Notes: generated from the sequence alone by a model not told the origin. A stretch of 64,000 nt of DNA from Sphaerisporangium sp039871875 (GCF_039871875.1 NZ_JBDPMD010000036.1:28930-92929); one strand, 5' to 3'; positions 42,977 through 51,871 are shown, counted from the stretch's first letter. Program-made: numbers and translations.

Positions 42977-43813
42977 ATGGCTTACCGACCCACGGTGCGG
43001 GCCCGGCGGCTCGCCCGAGAGCTGCGACGTCTCCGCGAACAGCAAGGCCTGACCCTGCAGGAGGTCGCCGACCGCCTCGACTGGTCCCGCGCCCGCCTGT
43101 CCCGCATCGAGACCACCCAGACCCGCCCTCACCACGGCGACGTCTCCGATTTGATGGACCTGTACGGCGTCACGAGCCCCGACCGCGACGCGCTGATCAC
43201 TCTTGCCAGGGAGATCAGGCGGCGTGGATGGTGGACCTCGTACCTTGACGTCTTCAGCGGCAGTTATGTCGCACTCGAGGACGAGGCGTCTTGCATCCGT
43301 ACCTGGGATCCGCAGCTCATTCATGGCTTGCTGCAGACACCCGATTACTCTCGCGCGATCATTCGTGCCGGTCTGATGACGGCCGACGACGGCGAGGTCG
43401 ATCGGAGGGTCGCCGCTCGCCGCGAACGTCAGACACTTCTCTCTCGCGACAGGGCCCCCGACCTGCACATGATTGTCGATGAGGCTGTCATTCGACGCCT
43501 TGTGGGCGGCCCTGAGGTGAGGAGAGCTCAACTCGTCGCGCTGACGGACCACGCCGTCCGGCCTAACGTCACCGTCCAGGTTGTTCCCTTCATGGCCGGT
43601 GAGCACCCGGGCGTGGATGGCCCGTTCACGATCCTGTCCTTCCCTGACCCGGCAGATCCGGATATCACGTATATCGAAGGAACTATGGGTGACGTTTATC
43701 TGGAAAGCGTCGAAGATTGTGTGAAGCACAGGCAGAGGTTCGACGGCATCAGCGCGAAGGCCATGTCCCCCGAGGACTCCCTCGCGCTGATCAAAGAGTT
43801 GACGCAGGAGTGA
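42977..43813 (+). CDS. XRE-family regulator with DUF5753 (WhiJ/Scr1-like)
   Basis: 278 residues from ATG 42977 (TTG 42956 is in frame but less likely). The helix-turn-helix QGLTLQEVADRLDWSRARLSRIE is followed by the DUF5753 domain (about 95-270) with IRTWDPQLIHGLLQTPDYSRA and VQVVPFMAGEHPG. This is the Scr1/WhiJ family, paired with DUF397 proteins throughout actinomycetes. In Streptomyces, related pairs alter development and antibiotic production; some are discussed as toxin-antitoxin-like. The DUF397 gene begins two bases after its stop. Confidence 0.9.
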   Translation: MAYRPTVRARRLARELRRLREQQGLTLQEVADRLDWSRARLSRIETTQTRPHHGDVSDLMDLYGVTSPDRDALITLAREIRRRGWWTSYLDVFSGSYVALEDEASCIRTWDPQLIHGLLQTPDYSRAIIRAGLMTADDGEVDRRVAARRERQTLLSRDRAPDLHMIVDEAVIRRLVGGPEVRRAQLVALTDHAVRPNVTVQVVPFMAGEHPGVDGPFTILSFPDPADPDITYIEGTMGDVYLESVEDCVKHRQRFDGISAKAMSPEDSLALIKELTQE

Positions 43814-43815
43814 TC

Positions 43816-44013
43816 ATGGACGTCGGTCTCGTATGGCGCAAATCCCCCCACAGCGGCAGCGGCGACCAGTGCGTGGAGGTGGCCGCCCTGCCGGACGGCG
43901 GTCACGCGGTCCGCGACTCCAAGCAGGTGAACGGCCCGATCCTTCGTTTCGCCGCTGGAGAGTGGCGGGCATTCGTCCGGGACTTGAAGGCCGGAGCTTG
44001 CGACGAAGTTTGA
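43816..44013 (+). CDS. DUF397 protein, partner of the XRE regulator
   Basis: 65 residues from ATG 43816. It shows the DUF397 pattern WRKSPHSGSGDQCVEVA, VRDSK and a final EWRAFVRDLK helix. The ATG lies two bases after the XRE stop with GGAG inside the preceding codons, so the two are translationally coupled. In the Scr1-Scr2 model the DUF397 protein antagonises or assists the XRE protein; which applies here is unknown. Confidence 0.9.
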   Translation: MDVGLVWRKSPHSGSGDQCVEVAALPDGGHAVRDSKQVNGPILRFAAGEWRAFVRDLKAGACDEV

Positions 44014-44049
44014 GGTGATGGGAGGCCGCATCGGAAAAGGGGCGTTTAC

Positions 44050-44322
44050 GTGTGCGAACCATACATCTCACGGGCCGAGTGGCGTAAGAGCAGGTACAGC
44101 GGTGGGAATGGCGGCAGTTGTGTGGAGGTCGCCGGATTGCCGGACGGTGGGTATGCAATCCGGGACAGCAAACGGGTGGACGGTCCGATCCTGCGAGTCA
44201 CCGCCGACGAATGGGCGGTGTTCATGCGTCATCTGAGGTCGCGGTTCGCTGATGTCGCCGGCACCATTCCGGGTTTCACCGTAGCCGTGGACGTCGAGGC
44301 GAGCCGGGACTCCTGGAGGTGA
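44050..44322 (+). CDS. second DUF397 protein with C-terminal extension
   Basis: 90 residues from GTG 44050. The DUF397 core EWRKSRYSGGNGGSCVEVA, IRDSKRVDGPIL and DEWAVFMRHL is complete by about residue 65. It is clearly paralogous to the 65-residue neighbour (shared GPILR, DSK, VEVAxLPDGG). The extra 25 residues, SRFADVAGTIPGFTVAVDVE, are not part of the usual domain. A tandem duplication followed by divergence is the simplest history. Confidence 0.85.
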   Translation: MCEPYISRAEWRKSRYSGGNGGSCVEVAGLPDGGYAIRDSKRVDGPILRVTADEWAVFMRHLRSRFADVAGTIPGFTVAVDVEASRDSWR

Positions 44323-44404
44323 GGGAAGAGGCGGCGCCTCGGCGGTGTTGCACGGACGTCAAACCCGTTGTCGTTCGGGTGGCGTTCAGGAGAAGGGGCT
44401 CGGG

Positions 44405-44758
44405 GTGAGCTACGAGGAGTTCCAGCGTGGGGTGATGTACTTCGAGGCGCAGGACTACCGGGAGGCCGCGCGGATCCTTGCGCCGATCGTGGAGGGGGAG
44501 CCGGGGAACCGGGCCGCCGTCGAGTTGCTGGGGCGGGCGTACTTCCACAGTGCTCAGCTCGGGCGGGCGGAGGAGACGTTCCGGCGGCTGGTGGAGATCG
44601 ATCCCTGTAACGGGTGGGCGTACCAGGCGCTGGCGCGGACGCTGGACCGGCGGAACCGGGCGGACGAGGCGGAGTCGTATCGGAGGATGGCGCGGGCCAT
44701 GGGGGCCGAGGACGTGACCAAGGTGGATGTCTCGGTGTACGCGGCCGATCTCGCCTGA
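44405..44758 (+). CDS. small tetratricopeptide-repeat protein
   Basis: 117 residues from GTG 44405, with GGAGAAGG upstream. Three TPR units: YEEFQRGVMYFEAQDYREAA, AVELLGRAYFHSAQLGRAEE and AYQALARTLDRRNRADEAES, each with the usual small and aromatic positions. A short charged tail follows. Likely a cytoplasmic protein-protein adaptor. Its last part has a truncated second copy at 46913-46999, 2.2 kb downstream. Confidence 0.85.
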   Translation: MSYEEFQRGVMYFEAQDYREAARILAPIVEGEPGNRAAVELLGRAYFHSAQLGRAEETFRRLVEIDPCNGWAYQALARTLDRRNRADEAESYRRMARAMGAEDVTKVDVSVYAADLA

Positions 44759-44970
44759 GCGATCGTCGTCCAGGAGGCGCCGGGGTGGGTCGCCGTGGCG
44801 CGGGTCCGGGTGCCACGGCGACCCTCGCGGTGCGGGCGCCCCCGCCGGGCCGGCACCGCAGGTGGCGTGCCGAGGGGTCGTGCCCGGCGCGTCTGCCACC
44901 GGGAACCAGCTTCGGGGGGACGACGGGCGGTTGTCCCCCGCCCGGCTGCGGGGACGCGGGCAGGAGGGCG

Positions 44971-44992
44971 CAGGTGCGCACCATCGCACCTG
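44971..44992. promoter_or_regulatory. 22-bp palindrome upstream of the TetR-like gene
   Basis: CAGGTGCG-CACCAT-CGCACCTG, perfect 8-bp arms, ending 44 bases before ATG 45037. This is the size and place of an autoregulatory operator for a dimeric regulator. Confidence 0.5.
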
Positions 44993-45036
44993 TGTGAGCT
45001 TGTCGGCCCGGGCCGGCGGGCGGGATCGTGGAGGGC

Positions 45037-45939
45037 ATGGCCACCGATCCGAGCCTCAAGGAGCAGCTTCCCCATCCCTACGACCAGGATCTGGCGCCGG
45101 TCCTGCGGCGGCTCGACCGGCGCACCCCGCGTAGCCGTGAACGTCTCGCCAACGACCCGGTGACCGCCGCCTATCTCTGCGCCGCCATGCGTTTGGTGGA
45201 GCGCCACCTCGGGCCCGGGGCCGAGCGCACGCTGAGCGATCCGGAGGACGAGAACTCCGTCGAACGGCCGCTGACGAGCTTCCTGTCCCAGCGTGCGGTG
45301 GCCGCGGAGGTCGCCAGGAATCCGGACCCGTTCCCCCGGAGGGGAAGCGTCTCGACGATGAGGAGCACCTGGAGGTCCCACTCCGACTTCATCGCCGATC
45401 TGTTGCGCTTCGGCCTGTGGTCGCAGTACCAGCCCACGCACTGCGATGTCGTGGAAGCCGCCGATATTCTGCGGAAACTGCTGGAAGGGCCGGACTTCGT
45501 GCAGGGGGTGCAGGAACTTGGCTACTCCGACCTGGTCGGCTTGCTCTCCCGCCCCAAGTTCCGGCTGGAACTCATGGCGATCGCGGGGGCCGAGGGCGAC
45601 AGGGCGGTCCGCGAGGCGCTGGCCGAGAACTTCCACGGTCTGGTGGCGCCATGGCGGGAAGTGTGCGCCGAGATTCTCAAGGCGCGGGGGCTGCGGCTTC
45701 GTCCCGGGGTGACGCTCGACCAGCTCGTCAGCATGCTGACCGCCGCGACCGAGGGCATCGCGCTGCGGGCCCTCATCGACCCCGACGTCGAGATCATCGA
45801 CCACGCCGCCCGGCGTTCCCTGCTGGGGACCACGATCCTCACGCTGATCCTCGGCAGCGTCGAACGTGCCGGCGCCGGGAGCGGGCTTTCGACTGAACAG
45901 GCCGTCAACGAGTTGATCTACAAACGCGTGGACAGGTGA
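45037..45939 (+). CDS. helical protein resembling TetR C-terminal domains, function unknown
   Basis: 300 residues from ATG 45037 (GTG 45028 is possible and has a better-spaced GGCGGG). Almost entirely alpha-helical. Residues about 180-270 (FRLELMAIAGAEGDRAVREA, LTAATEGIALRALIDPDVEI) resemble the ligand-binding half of TetR regulators. The N-terminal half (DPVTAAYLCAAMRLVERHL onward) is longer than a TetR helix-turn-helix and I cannot place one with confidence; it could be a degenerate or duplicated TetR domain. A palindrome upstream supports a regulator. Ends in a 22-base overlap with the convergent methyltransferase. Confidence 0.65.
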   Translation: MATDPSLKEQLPHPYDQDLAPVLRRLDRRTPRSRERLANDPVTAAYLCAAMRLVERHLGPGAERTLSDPEDENSVERPLTSFLSQRAVAAEVARNPDPFPRRGSVSTMRSTWRSHSDFIADLLRFGLWSQYQPTHCDVVEAADILRKLLEGPDFVQGVQELGYSDLVGLLSRPKFRLELMAIAGAEGDRAVREALAENFHGLVAPWREVCAEILKARGLRLRPGVTLDQLVSMLTAATEGIALRALIDPDVEIIDHAARRSLLGTTILTLILGSVERAGAGSGLSTEQAVNELIYKRVDR

Positions 45940-46853
45940 AGCGCCGGCTCGGTGGACGCCTGGAAATGCCAGACGACCATCGCGGGGATGTCGCCGTTGG
46001 CGGCTCTCGCCGCCTCGGGGACCAGGGCAGGCAGGCTCCAGGGGCGCTGGTCCCAGGGGGTGGTCACTTCGGCGGGGGAGGGGATCCGGTGCGGCGGGAG
46101 ATCATCGGCCACGGGTCCTGCGGTGGCGCGCAGTTCCTCACAGCGTCGCGGGTGCAGGCCCGCCGCGAGCGCGGCGCGTAGGTAGTCGCCGATCGAGTGG
46201 CGGTGACTCATGATCCGCACCGGCCGGCCGTCGCCTCGGTACATGCGGGGAACCATCCCGCGCGCGACGCCCTCGGCATGCATGTCCGAGATCACCAGAT
46301 GTCCTCCCGGGCGTAGGACCCTGGCGAACTCCGCCATCACGGGCCGGAGCGAAGGGACGTGCGTGAGCGCGAGGGAGCAGACGACGACGTCGACGGCGCC
46401 ACCCGGTATCGGGAGATCATTGAGGTCGCCGACGAGGTACTCGCCCCCTGGCACGCGCTCCCGCGCCCTGGCGAGCATGTCCGCGGAGCTGTCAATGCCG
46501 AGGACCCGGTACCCGCGTGCCGCCAGTGACGCGGCGACCCGGCCGGTGCCGCAGGCGGCGTCCAGGGCGACCCCGGCGGGGAGCGTGTCCAGGATTTCCC
46601 CGACGACCGGCTCGTCGAGGTCGAACGCCGCGTTGGGGCCGTCGTAGGTCGCCGACCAGATCCGGTAACCCTCGGCCGTGCCGACCTCGGCGACCTCCAC
46701 GGCGGCCATGGTCAAGTGTTCGTCGTCGAGCAATCTGCGGATGTCCGAGAGGCGCGCGTCGACGAACTCGCGGTCGAATTCCCCGGCGAAGGCGCGCATC
46801 AGGGCGATGCCCTCCACGCCGAGCAGGTAGGCCAGCGGATGCTCGTGGACCAT
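45918..46853 (-). CDS. class I SAM-dependent methyltransferase
   Basis: 311 residues. A helical N-terminal part (1-75) is followed by the methyltransferase core: motif I ALDAACGTGRVAASLA, motif II VLGIDSSADML, GDLNDLPIPGGAVDVVVCSL and RVLRPGGHLVISDMH. These mark the UbiE/Methyltransf_11 group acting on small molecules. Substrate unknown. It stands alone on the minus strand between two plus-strand regions and is flanked by the intact and truncated copies of the TPR gene end. Confidence 0.85.
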   Translation of the reverse strand: MVHEHPLAYLLGVEGIALMRAFAGEFDREFVDARLSDIRRLLDDEHLTMAAVEVAEVGTAEGYRIWSATYDGPNAAFDLDEPVVGEILDTLPAGVALDAACGTGRVAASLAARGYRVLGIDSSADMLARARERVPGGEYLVGDLNDLPIPGGAVDVVVCSLALTHVPSLRPVMAEFARVLRPGGHLVISDMHAEGVARGMVPRMYRGDGRPVRIMSHRHSIGDYLRAALAAGLHPRRCEELRATAGPVADDLPPHRIPSPAEVTTPWDQRPWSLPALVPEAARAANGDIPAMVVWHFQASTEPALHLSTRL

Positions 46854-46912
46854 GCCGCGAGGCTAATCATTCGGTCTGCGCGGGCGCCATCGAATTAGCC
46901 CGGCCAGCGGGT

Positions 46913-46999
46913 ATGGGGATGGCGCGGCTGTACTTCCACGGTGCTCGGCTCCGGCGGGCAGAGGACGTGACGAGGGTGTACGTCGTCGGCTACGCCTGA
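46913..46999 (+). pseudogene. truncated second copy of the TPR gene, internally deleted
   Basis: Reading from ATG 46913, ARLYFHGARLRRAEDVTRVYVV-GYA matches two separate parts of the TPR protein at 44405: GRAYFHSAQLGRAEE and the C-terminal AEDVTKVDVSVYAADLA. The join is at the shared RAE/AED residues, so about 45 codons were lost. DNA similarity extends through ACTTCCAC-GTGCTC-GCTC and GACGTGAC. No Shine-Dalgarno; most likely non-functional. Confidence 0.7.
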
Positions 47000-47056
47000 C
47001 TATCCGTCAACGGGTCGCCTCCGACAGGTGAGCCTCGGGTGGCAACTTGTGTGGCT

Positions 47057-50000
47057 TCAACGTGAAGCCGGGCAATGTAAATGATATGGCTCGCCCGGGA
47101 CATAGCGCTTCCATTCCCGCTGGGTAAACCCGCGGCTTGCAATCCCACAAACGGTTCGCAGGAGGTCTTTCGGCATGCCGGCACTCCATGTCCGCACCGT
47201 CCGATCGGCCCCTGTGGTGGCCAGGAGGGTGCCGTCGGGGCTGAACACCGCGTCGGACACCGACTCGGTGTGCCCGGTCAATGGTGGGCCGAGTTGTTCG
47301 CCGGTAGCTGCGTCCCAGATCCGCACCGTGTGGTCGCGCCCTGCTGTGACGAGGTAAGTGCCGTCGGGGCTGTAGGCCACCGAGTACACCTCACCGGTGT
47401 GGCCCGTCAGTGGTGGGCCGAGTTGTTCGCCGGTGGCCGCCTCCCACACTCGTACGGTGTGATCGCGCCCCGCGGTGGCCAGGTGGGTGCCGTCGGGACT
47501 GTAGGCCACCGAGTACACCCAGTGATTGTGGCCGGTCAGCTTGGTGGTCTGTGCGCCGGTGGCCGCGTCCCAGATCCGCACCGTGTGGTCGTGCCCGGTG
47601 CTGGCCAGGAACGCGCCGTCGGGGCTGAACGCCACATCGGACACTGAGTCGGTGTGGCCCAGCAGCGGTGTGCCCCGTTGTTTGGCTGTGGTCGCGTCCC
47701 AGATCCGTATTGTGCCGTCGAGCCCGGTGGTGGCCATCAGGGTGCCGTTGGGGCTGAACGTCACGGAGGTGACCGCGTCGGTGTGGCCGGTGAGTGGCGG
47801 GCCGAGTTGTTCACCGGTGGCCGTATCCCACATCCGTACCGTGCGATCATGCCCTGCGGTGGCCAGGCGGGTGCCGTCGGGACTGAACGCCACCGAATAC
47901 ACTTTGCCGGCGTGGCCGGTCAGTGGTTCACCGCGTTGCTTGGCGGTGGTCGTATCCCAGATACGCACCGTGCCGTCGTCGGCCGTGGTGGCCAGGCGCG
48001 TACCGTCGGGGCTGTAAGCCACTGAGTGCACCCAGCCGGTGTGGCCGCGCAGTGGCGCGCTGTGCTGCCTCCCGATGGCGGCGTCCCAAATCCGTACCGT
48101 GCCGTCTCCCCCGGCGGTGGCAAGGTGGGTGCCGTCGGGGCTGTAGGCCACTGAGTGCACCCAGCGGGTGTGGCCGGTCAGCGGTGGATCGAGTCGTTCG
48201 CCGGTGGCCGTGTCCCAGATCCGCACCGTATGGTCATCTCCTGCGCTGGCCAGGTGGCTGCCGGCAGGGCTGTATGTCACCGACCGCACCTCGCCGTTAT
48301 GGCCGGTTAGTGGTGCGCCGCGTTGTCTGCCGGTGGCGGGGTCCCAGATTCGCACTGTGCCGTCTTCTCCGGCGGTGGCCAGGTGGGTGCCGTCGGGGCT
48401 GTAGGCGGCCGAGTAGACATCGCCGGTGTGGCCTGTCAGTGGTGCGCCGACCGGTTCCCTGCTCGCTGCGTTCCAGATTCGCACCGTGCGGTCGCGCCCT
48501 GCGGTGGCCAGGTGGGTGCCGTCAGGACTGTAGGCCACCGAGTACACCCAGCCGTTATGGCCGGTTAGTGGTGCGCCGTGTTGCTTGCCGGTGGCGGGGT
48601 CCCAGAATCGCACTGTGCCGTCTTCTCCGGCGGTGGCCAGGTGGGTGCCGTCGGGGCTGTAGGCGGCTGAGTAGACATTGCCGGTGTGGCCTGTCAGTGG
48701 TGCGCCGACCGGTTCCTTGGTGGCCGCGTTCCAGATTCGCACTGTGCCGTTTTCTCCGGCGGTGGCCAGGTGGGTGCCGTCAGGACTGTAGGTCACCGAC
48801 TGCACCTCGCCGTTATGGCCGGTTAGTGGTGCGCCGTGTTGCTTGCCGGTGGCGGGGTCCCAGATTCGCACTGTGCCGTCTTCTCCGGCGGTGGCCAGGT
48901 GGGTGCCGTCGGGGCTGTAGGCGGCCGAGTACACCTCGCCGGTGAGGCCGGTGAATATCGCACGTGTGGGTTGGCCGAGCAGCAGTTCGGCCATGGCAGC
49001 CCGGGCCTCGCCGGTGGGGGCGATGGCCCATGCCGCGGCGGCGAGTCGTGCTGCCACGACTGGGTCGTCGGGTACGGATCGGCTGTGGACGGCGGTGCCG
49101 CGGCTCAGCGCCTGGGCGCTCTGCCGGGCGGCGACTTGGCCGAAGCGGACGGCAGCCACCGCGGTGACGAGGGCGATCACCAGCAGTCCTGCCAGCGTGG
49201 TGAACAGAGCCTGCAAGCGGCGCCGGGTTCGGGTGGCGACCCTGTTGCCGGCGCGCAGAAACGCGTCAGCGGGGACGTGCAGGCTGAGGCCGGGGTAACG
49301 GCCGGGCTCGGCCTGCCAGCGCGTGGCCGCGCTGGTGGCGTTCTCCAGCCGGATCCCCCGGTAGAGGAACGAGGGGTCGCGGCCGCGCTGGTTCCATTCG
49401 GTCGCGTCTTTCATGATTTGCCCATGCACCACGCGGTCGGTGTGCTCGTCGGCCAGCCACTCCCGTAGACGAGGCCACGCGGTCACCAATACATCGTGGG
49501 CGATCTCGATCGTCCCCGTCCCCACTGCCTGCTGAACGTCCGATGGCGCGGGAGCGGTGACGGCGACGCCGGACGTGTGCTCCGCCGGCGGCCCGGCCGG
49601 CATGAGCAGCGGTGAGCCGGGCCCGGTGACCATCAGCCGGGCGGTTGTGAACACCTCCACGATCTGCCGGGTCGACCCGGGCTCGTGTGGCGCGCACAGA
49701 GTCTCCAGTTCGCCGGAGGGCACACGGCGCCGGGTGACCTGCCCGTCGGCGCCGATGGCCGTCAGCGTCAGGATAAGCCGCCGGGCGAGCTGCTGCTGTT
49801 CGGGGCTGAGGGACGCGTAGGTATCTTCGGCGGTGGCGACGACGGCGGTGGCAACGCCGCCGGAGCGGTCGTAGCCGTGCCGGGTCAGCCGCCCACTCTC
49901 CCGGTTGGCCCAGGTACGGACCATCGCCATCGACAGCAGCGGCAACGCCCCCGCCGCCCCGGCGCCGTCGGGGGCTTGTCCGGCTGGGACGTGCAAATGC

Positions 50001-51703
50001 CCGGAGAGCTCTCGGACCATCTGCTCGGCCAGGCCGTCTTCGACCTCCAGCCCTGCGGCTGCGGCCGGGCCGGTGATCGCCCGCTGCAGTTCGTGCTCGC
50101 TCATCGGGCCCAATACGAACAGCCGCTCCTGCAACGCTTGTGCGAGCATCGGATGTGCGGCGCACCGGTCGACGAAATCGCCGCGCACCGCGACCACCAC
50201 GACCCCGGGTGGAGAACTGGCCGTCGGCCCCCCGGCCATGCGCCCAGACCGGACATCTGGCATGGTCCAGTCCGACGGGCTGTCGCTGGTAGTGATCGCG
50301 TGTAGCGCGGCTAGGAACGCCTTCGCTTCTTCGGCATGCCGGTGCCAAGCCAAGGTGAACAATTCCTCGAACTGGTCGACAACCATAATCAAACGTTCGG
50401 AGAGCGTGTCAAGTCCGCCTTCCTGACGGCGGCGGATCTGCTCGGCGGTGAGCACCTGTCGGGCCCGTGCCCGAGCGTGGACCGGATCGGCGCGTAGCTC
50501 GCGCAGCACCACATCGGGGTCGGCGCCGCACCGCACCGCCAGGTGCAGCGCCAGTTCCTGCAGTGGCCGCGGCCCGGGCGTGAAGCTTACCTGCGGCCAT
50601 GTCGCGCCGTCTCGTCCATCATTCGGCCCCGGGAGCGGCGGGGGATACGTGTGGCCGGGAATGGCCAGGGCAGGCAGCAGCCCGGCGTGCAGCAACGAGG
50701 ACTTGCCCGCACCGGACGCACCGGTGACGACGATCAAACCGTTCTCGCGCCGGGTGGTCACCATCGCAGTGAGCTGTGCGGTGGCCAGGCCCCGACCGTA
50801 GAACACCCCCGTTTCAGCCAGACCGAACGGTGCCAGCCCCTGATAGGGACAGCCACCCGTCCATCCCGCCCCGGCCTCAGGATGGAGTGTCGGCGCCGGT
50901 CCTGCGGGGGACAGGCGGCCGCTCAGCTGGCTCAGCTTGTCGCGCATCACCATAAGCAGGGCGATTTGCCGCTGAGCTTGTGCACGGTCCAGGCGATGCT
51001 CGGCGTCCTGGCGATACAGCGTCCGTTGGACCTGATTCATCGCCACGTCCAGCCGACCGAGAAACGGGGCGAACACTGCCATCTGTCGGCCGAGCTCGTC
51101 GAAACCTGCCGCCATTTCCTCCAGCAGGTGGGCGTCACCGCAGGCGATCGCCTCGCCGATCACCACCTGGATCGCTTGCACCTCCGACAGCACCCCGGCC
51201 AGGGTCTGCGCCAACGCGTCGGCGCGGGTGTCGCTGGCGTCGAGGGCCTGCTCAAGGCGCTGGGCGAGTTCATAAGTCACCCGGTCCAGCTCATCTGGCG
51301 GGTCCATGGCTTGGTGGCGGTCACCGGCGGCAGCGGACCCGTGCCTGTCAGATGGTTGGTCTCTGCGCGAGCCGGGCCGGGTTCGCGTGCGGGCTCGTGC
51401 GGCCGTCAGAGCTGCGTTGATGACATCTGACAGCACATTGGCCCCGACGGAAGAGACAACACCGATCCCGGCGAGGGCCACGGCGGGGCCCGGCTCGGCT
51501 AGAGCCAGCGGGGCGAGCGCGCTTGCGCACAGTCCGGCCAGCATCGCTCGCGGCGTTGCCCACGCGGCTCCGCGCGTCGACAATGCGGCGGCCTGCCGTA
51601 CCCAGCCACGCGCGCCGTCTTGTGCGGCCGTGACCCGGTCCGGCCCCACACCGTCGGCGCCAGGCGGCGACGGTGTGGGGCGCTGATCCCCTGGTGTGCC
51701 CAA
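47057..51703 (-). CDS. nSTAND-type ATPase with 14 WD40 repeats
   Basis: 1548 residues from TTG 51703, with AGGAG six bases upstream. Residues 1-100 hold two hydrophobic segments; about 130-260 is a helical, coiled-coil-like region. The nSTAND1 ATPase starts with CPYQGLAPFGLAETGVFYGR, then Walker A TGASGAGKSSLL, Walker B LIMVVDQFEELF and a sensor arginine region. A membrane helix (LFTTLAGLLVIALVTAVAAV, about 870-890) precedes 14 WD40 blades, enough for two seven-bladed propellers. STAND ATPases are signal-triggered switches; relatives act in phage defence or regulation. The output domain would be the N-terminal helical part. No separate effector gene adjoins it. Confidence 0.9.
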   Translation of the reverse strand: MGTPGDQRPTPSPPGADGVGPDRVTAAQDGARGWVRQAAALSTRGAAWATPRAMLAGLCASALAPLALAEPGPAVALAGIGVVSSVGANVLSDVINAALTAARARTRTRPGSRRDQPSDRHGSAAAGDRHQAMDPPDELDRVTYELAQRLEQALDASDTRADALAQTLAGVLSEVQAIQVVIGEAIACGDAHLLEEMAAGFDELGRQMAVFAPFLGRLDVAMNQVQRTLYRQDAEHRLDRAQAQRQIALLMVMRDKLSQLSGRLSPAGPAPTLHPEAGAGWTGGCPYQGLAPFGLAETGVFYGRGLATAQLTAMVTTRRENGLIVVTGASGAGKSSLLHAGLLPALAIPGHTYPPPLPGPNDGRDGATWPQVSFTPGPRPLQELALHLAVRCGADPDVVLRELRADPVHARARARQVLTAEQIRRRQEGGLDTLSERLIMVVDQFEELFTLAWHRHAEEAKAFLAALHAITTSDSPSDWTMPDVRSGRMAGGPTASSPPGVVVVAVRGDFVDRCAAHPMLAQALQERLFVLGPMSEHELQRAITGPAAAAGLEVEDGLAEQMVRELSGHLHVPAGQAPDGAGAAGALPLLSMAMVRTWANRESGRLTRHGYDRSGGVATAVVATAEDTYASLSPEQQQLARRLILTLTAIGADGQVTRRRVPSGELETLCAPHEPGSTRQIVEVFTTARLMVTGPGSPLLMPAGPPAEHTSGVAVTAPAPSDVQQAVGTGTIEIAHDVLVTAWPRLREWLADEHTDRVVHGQIMKDATEWNQRGRDPSFLYRGIRLENATSAATRWQAEPGRYPGLSLHVPADAFLRAGNRVATRTRRRLQALFTTLAGLLVIALVTAVAAVRFGQVAARQSAQALSRGTAVHSRSVPDDPVVAARLAAAAWAIAPTGEARAAMAELLLGQPTRAIFTGLTGEVYSAAYSPDGTHLATAGEDGTVRIWDPATGKQHGAPLTGHNGEVQSVTYSPDGTHLATAGENGTVRIWNAATKEPVGAPLTGHTGNVYSAAYSPDGTHLATAGEDGTVRFWDPATGKQHGAPLTGHNGWVYSVAYSPDGTHLATAGRDRTVRIWNAASREPVGAPLTGHTGDVYSAAYSPDGTHLATAGEDGTVRIWDPATGRQRGAPLTGHNGEVRSVTYSPAGSHLASAGDDHTVRIWDTATGERLDPPLTGHTRWVHSVAYSPDGTHLATAGGDGTVRIWDAAIGRQHSAPLRGHTGWVHSVAYSPDGTRLATTADDGTVRIWDTTTAKQRGEPLTGHAGKVYSVAFSPDGTRLATAGHDRTVRMWDTATGEQLGPPLTGHTDAVTSVTFSPNGTLMATTGLDGTIRIWDATTAKQRGTPLLGHTDSVSDVAFSPDGAFLASTGHDHTVRIWDAATGAQTTKLTGHNHWVYSVAYSPDGTHLATAGRDHTVRVWEAATGEQLGPPLTGHTGEVYSVAYSPDGTYLVTAGRDHTVRIWDAATGEQLGPPLTGHTESVSDAVFSPDGTLLATTGADRTVRTWSAGMPKDLLRTVCGIASRGFTQREWKRYVPGEPYHLHCPASR
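47176..48957 (-). repeat. 14 tandem WD40-coding repeats, about 126-129 bp each
   Basis: Each unit encodes about 42-43 residues around YSPDGTHLATAG-DGTVRIWD. Blades 1, 3 and 5 share DPATG-KQHGAPLTGHN and blades 2 and 4 share NAA-EPVGAPLTGHT, so this end grew by duplication of a two-blade (about 252 bp) unit. Later blades are more diverged. Near-identity at DNA level points to recent expansion or gene conversion. Confidence 0.85.
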
Positions 51704-51871
51704 ACGCTGCTCCTGCTCCTTGCGTCGGCCGCACCTGACACCGTGAACCGCTGGCAGCCAGGTAGCGCCCCGGCACTGTGGCGGTCCACGTTGTTATCGG
51801 CCTGATGACTCCGAGCGCTACTTGAAGTCGGTGTGTCGCTCCCTGCGACAGGCAGGAATGGAGTCCTCGGA

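Noticed and set aside
45028..45037. GTG 45028 as the start of the TetR-like gene
   Set aside because: Possible, but it adds only three residues; ATG 45037 was used. The Shine-Dalgarno evidence does not settle it.
47176..48957. Regularly spaced near-identical DNA repeats that could look like a CRISPR array
   Set aside because: The unit is about 126-129 bp, in frame, and encodes WD40 blades; there are no short spacers.
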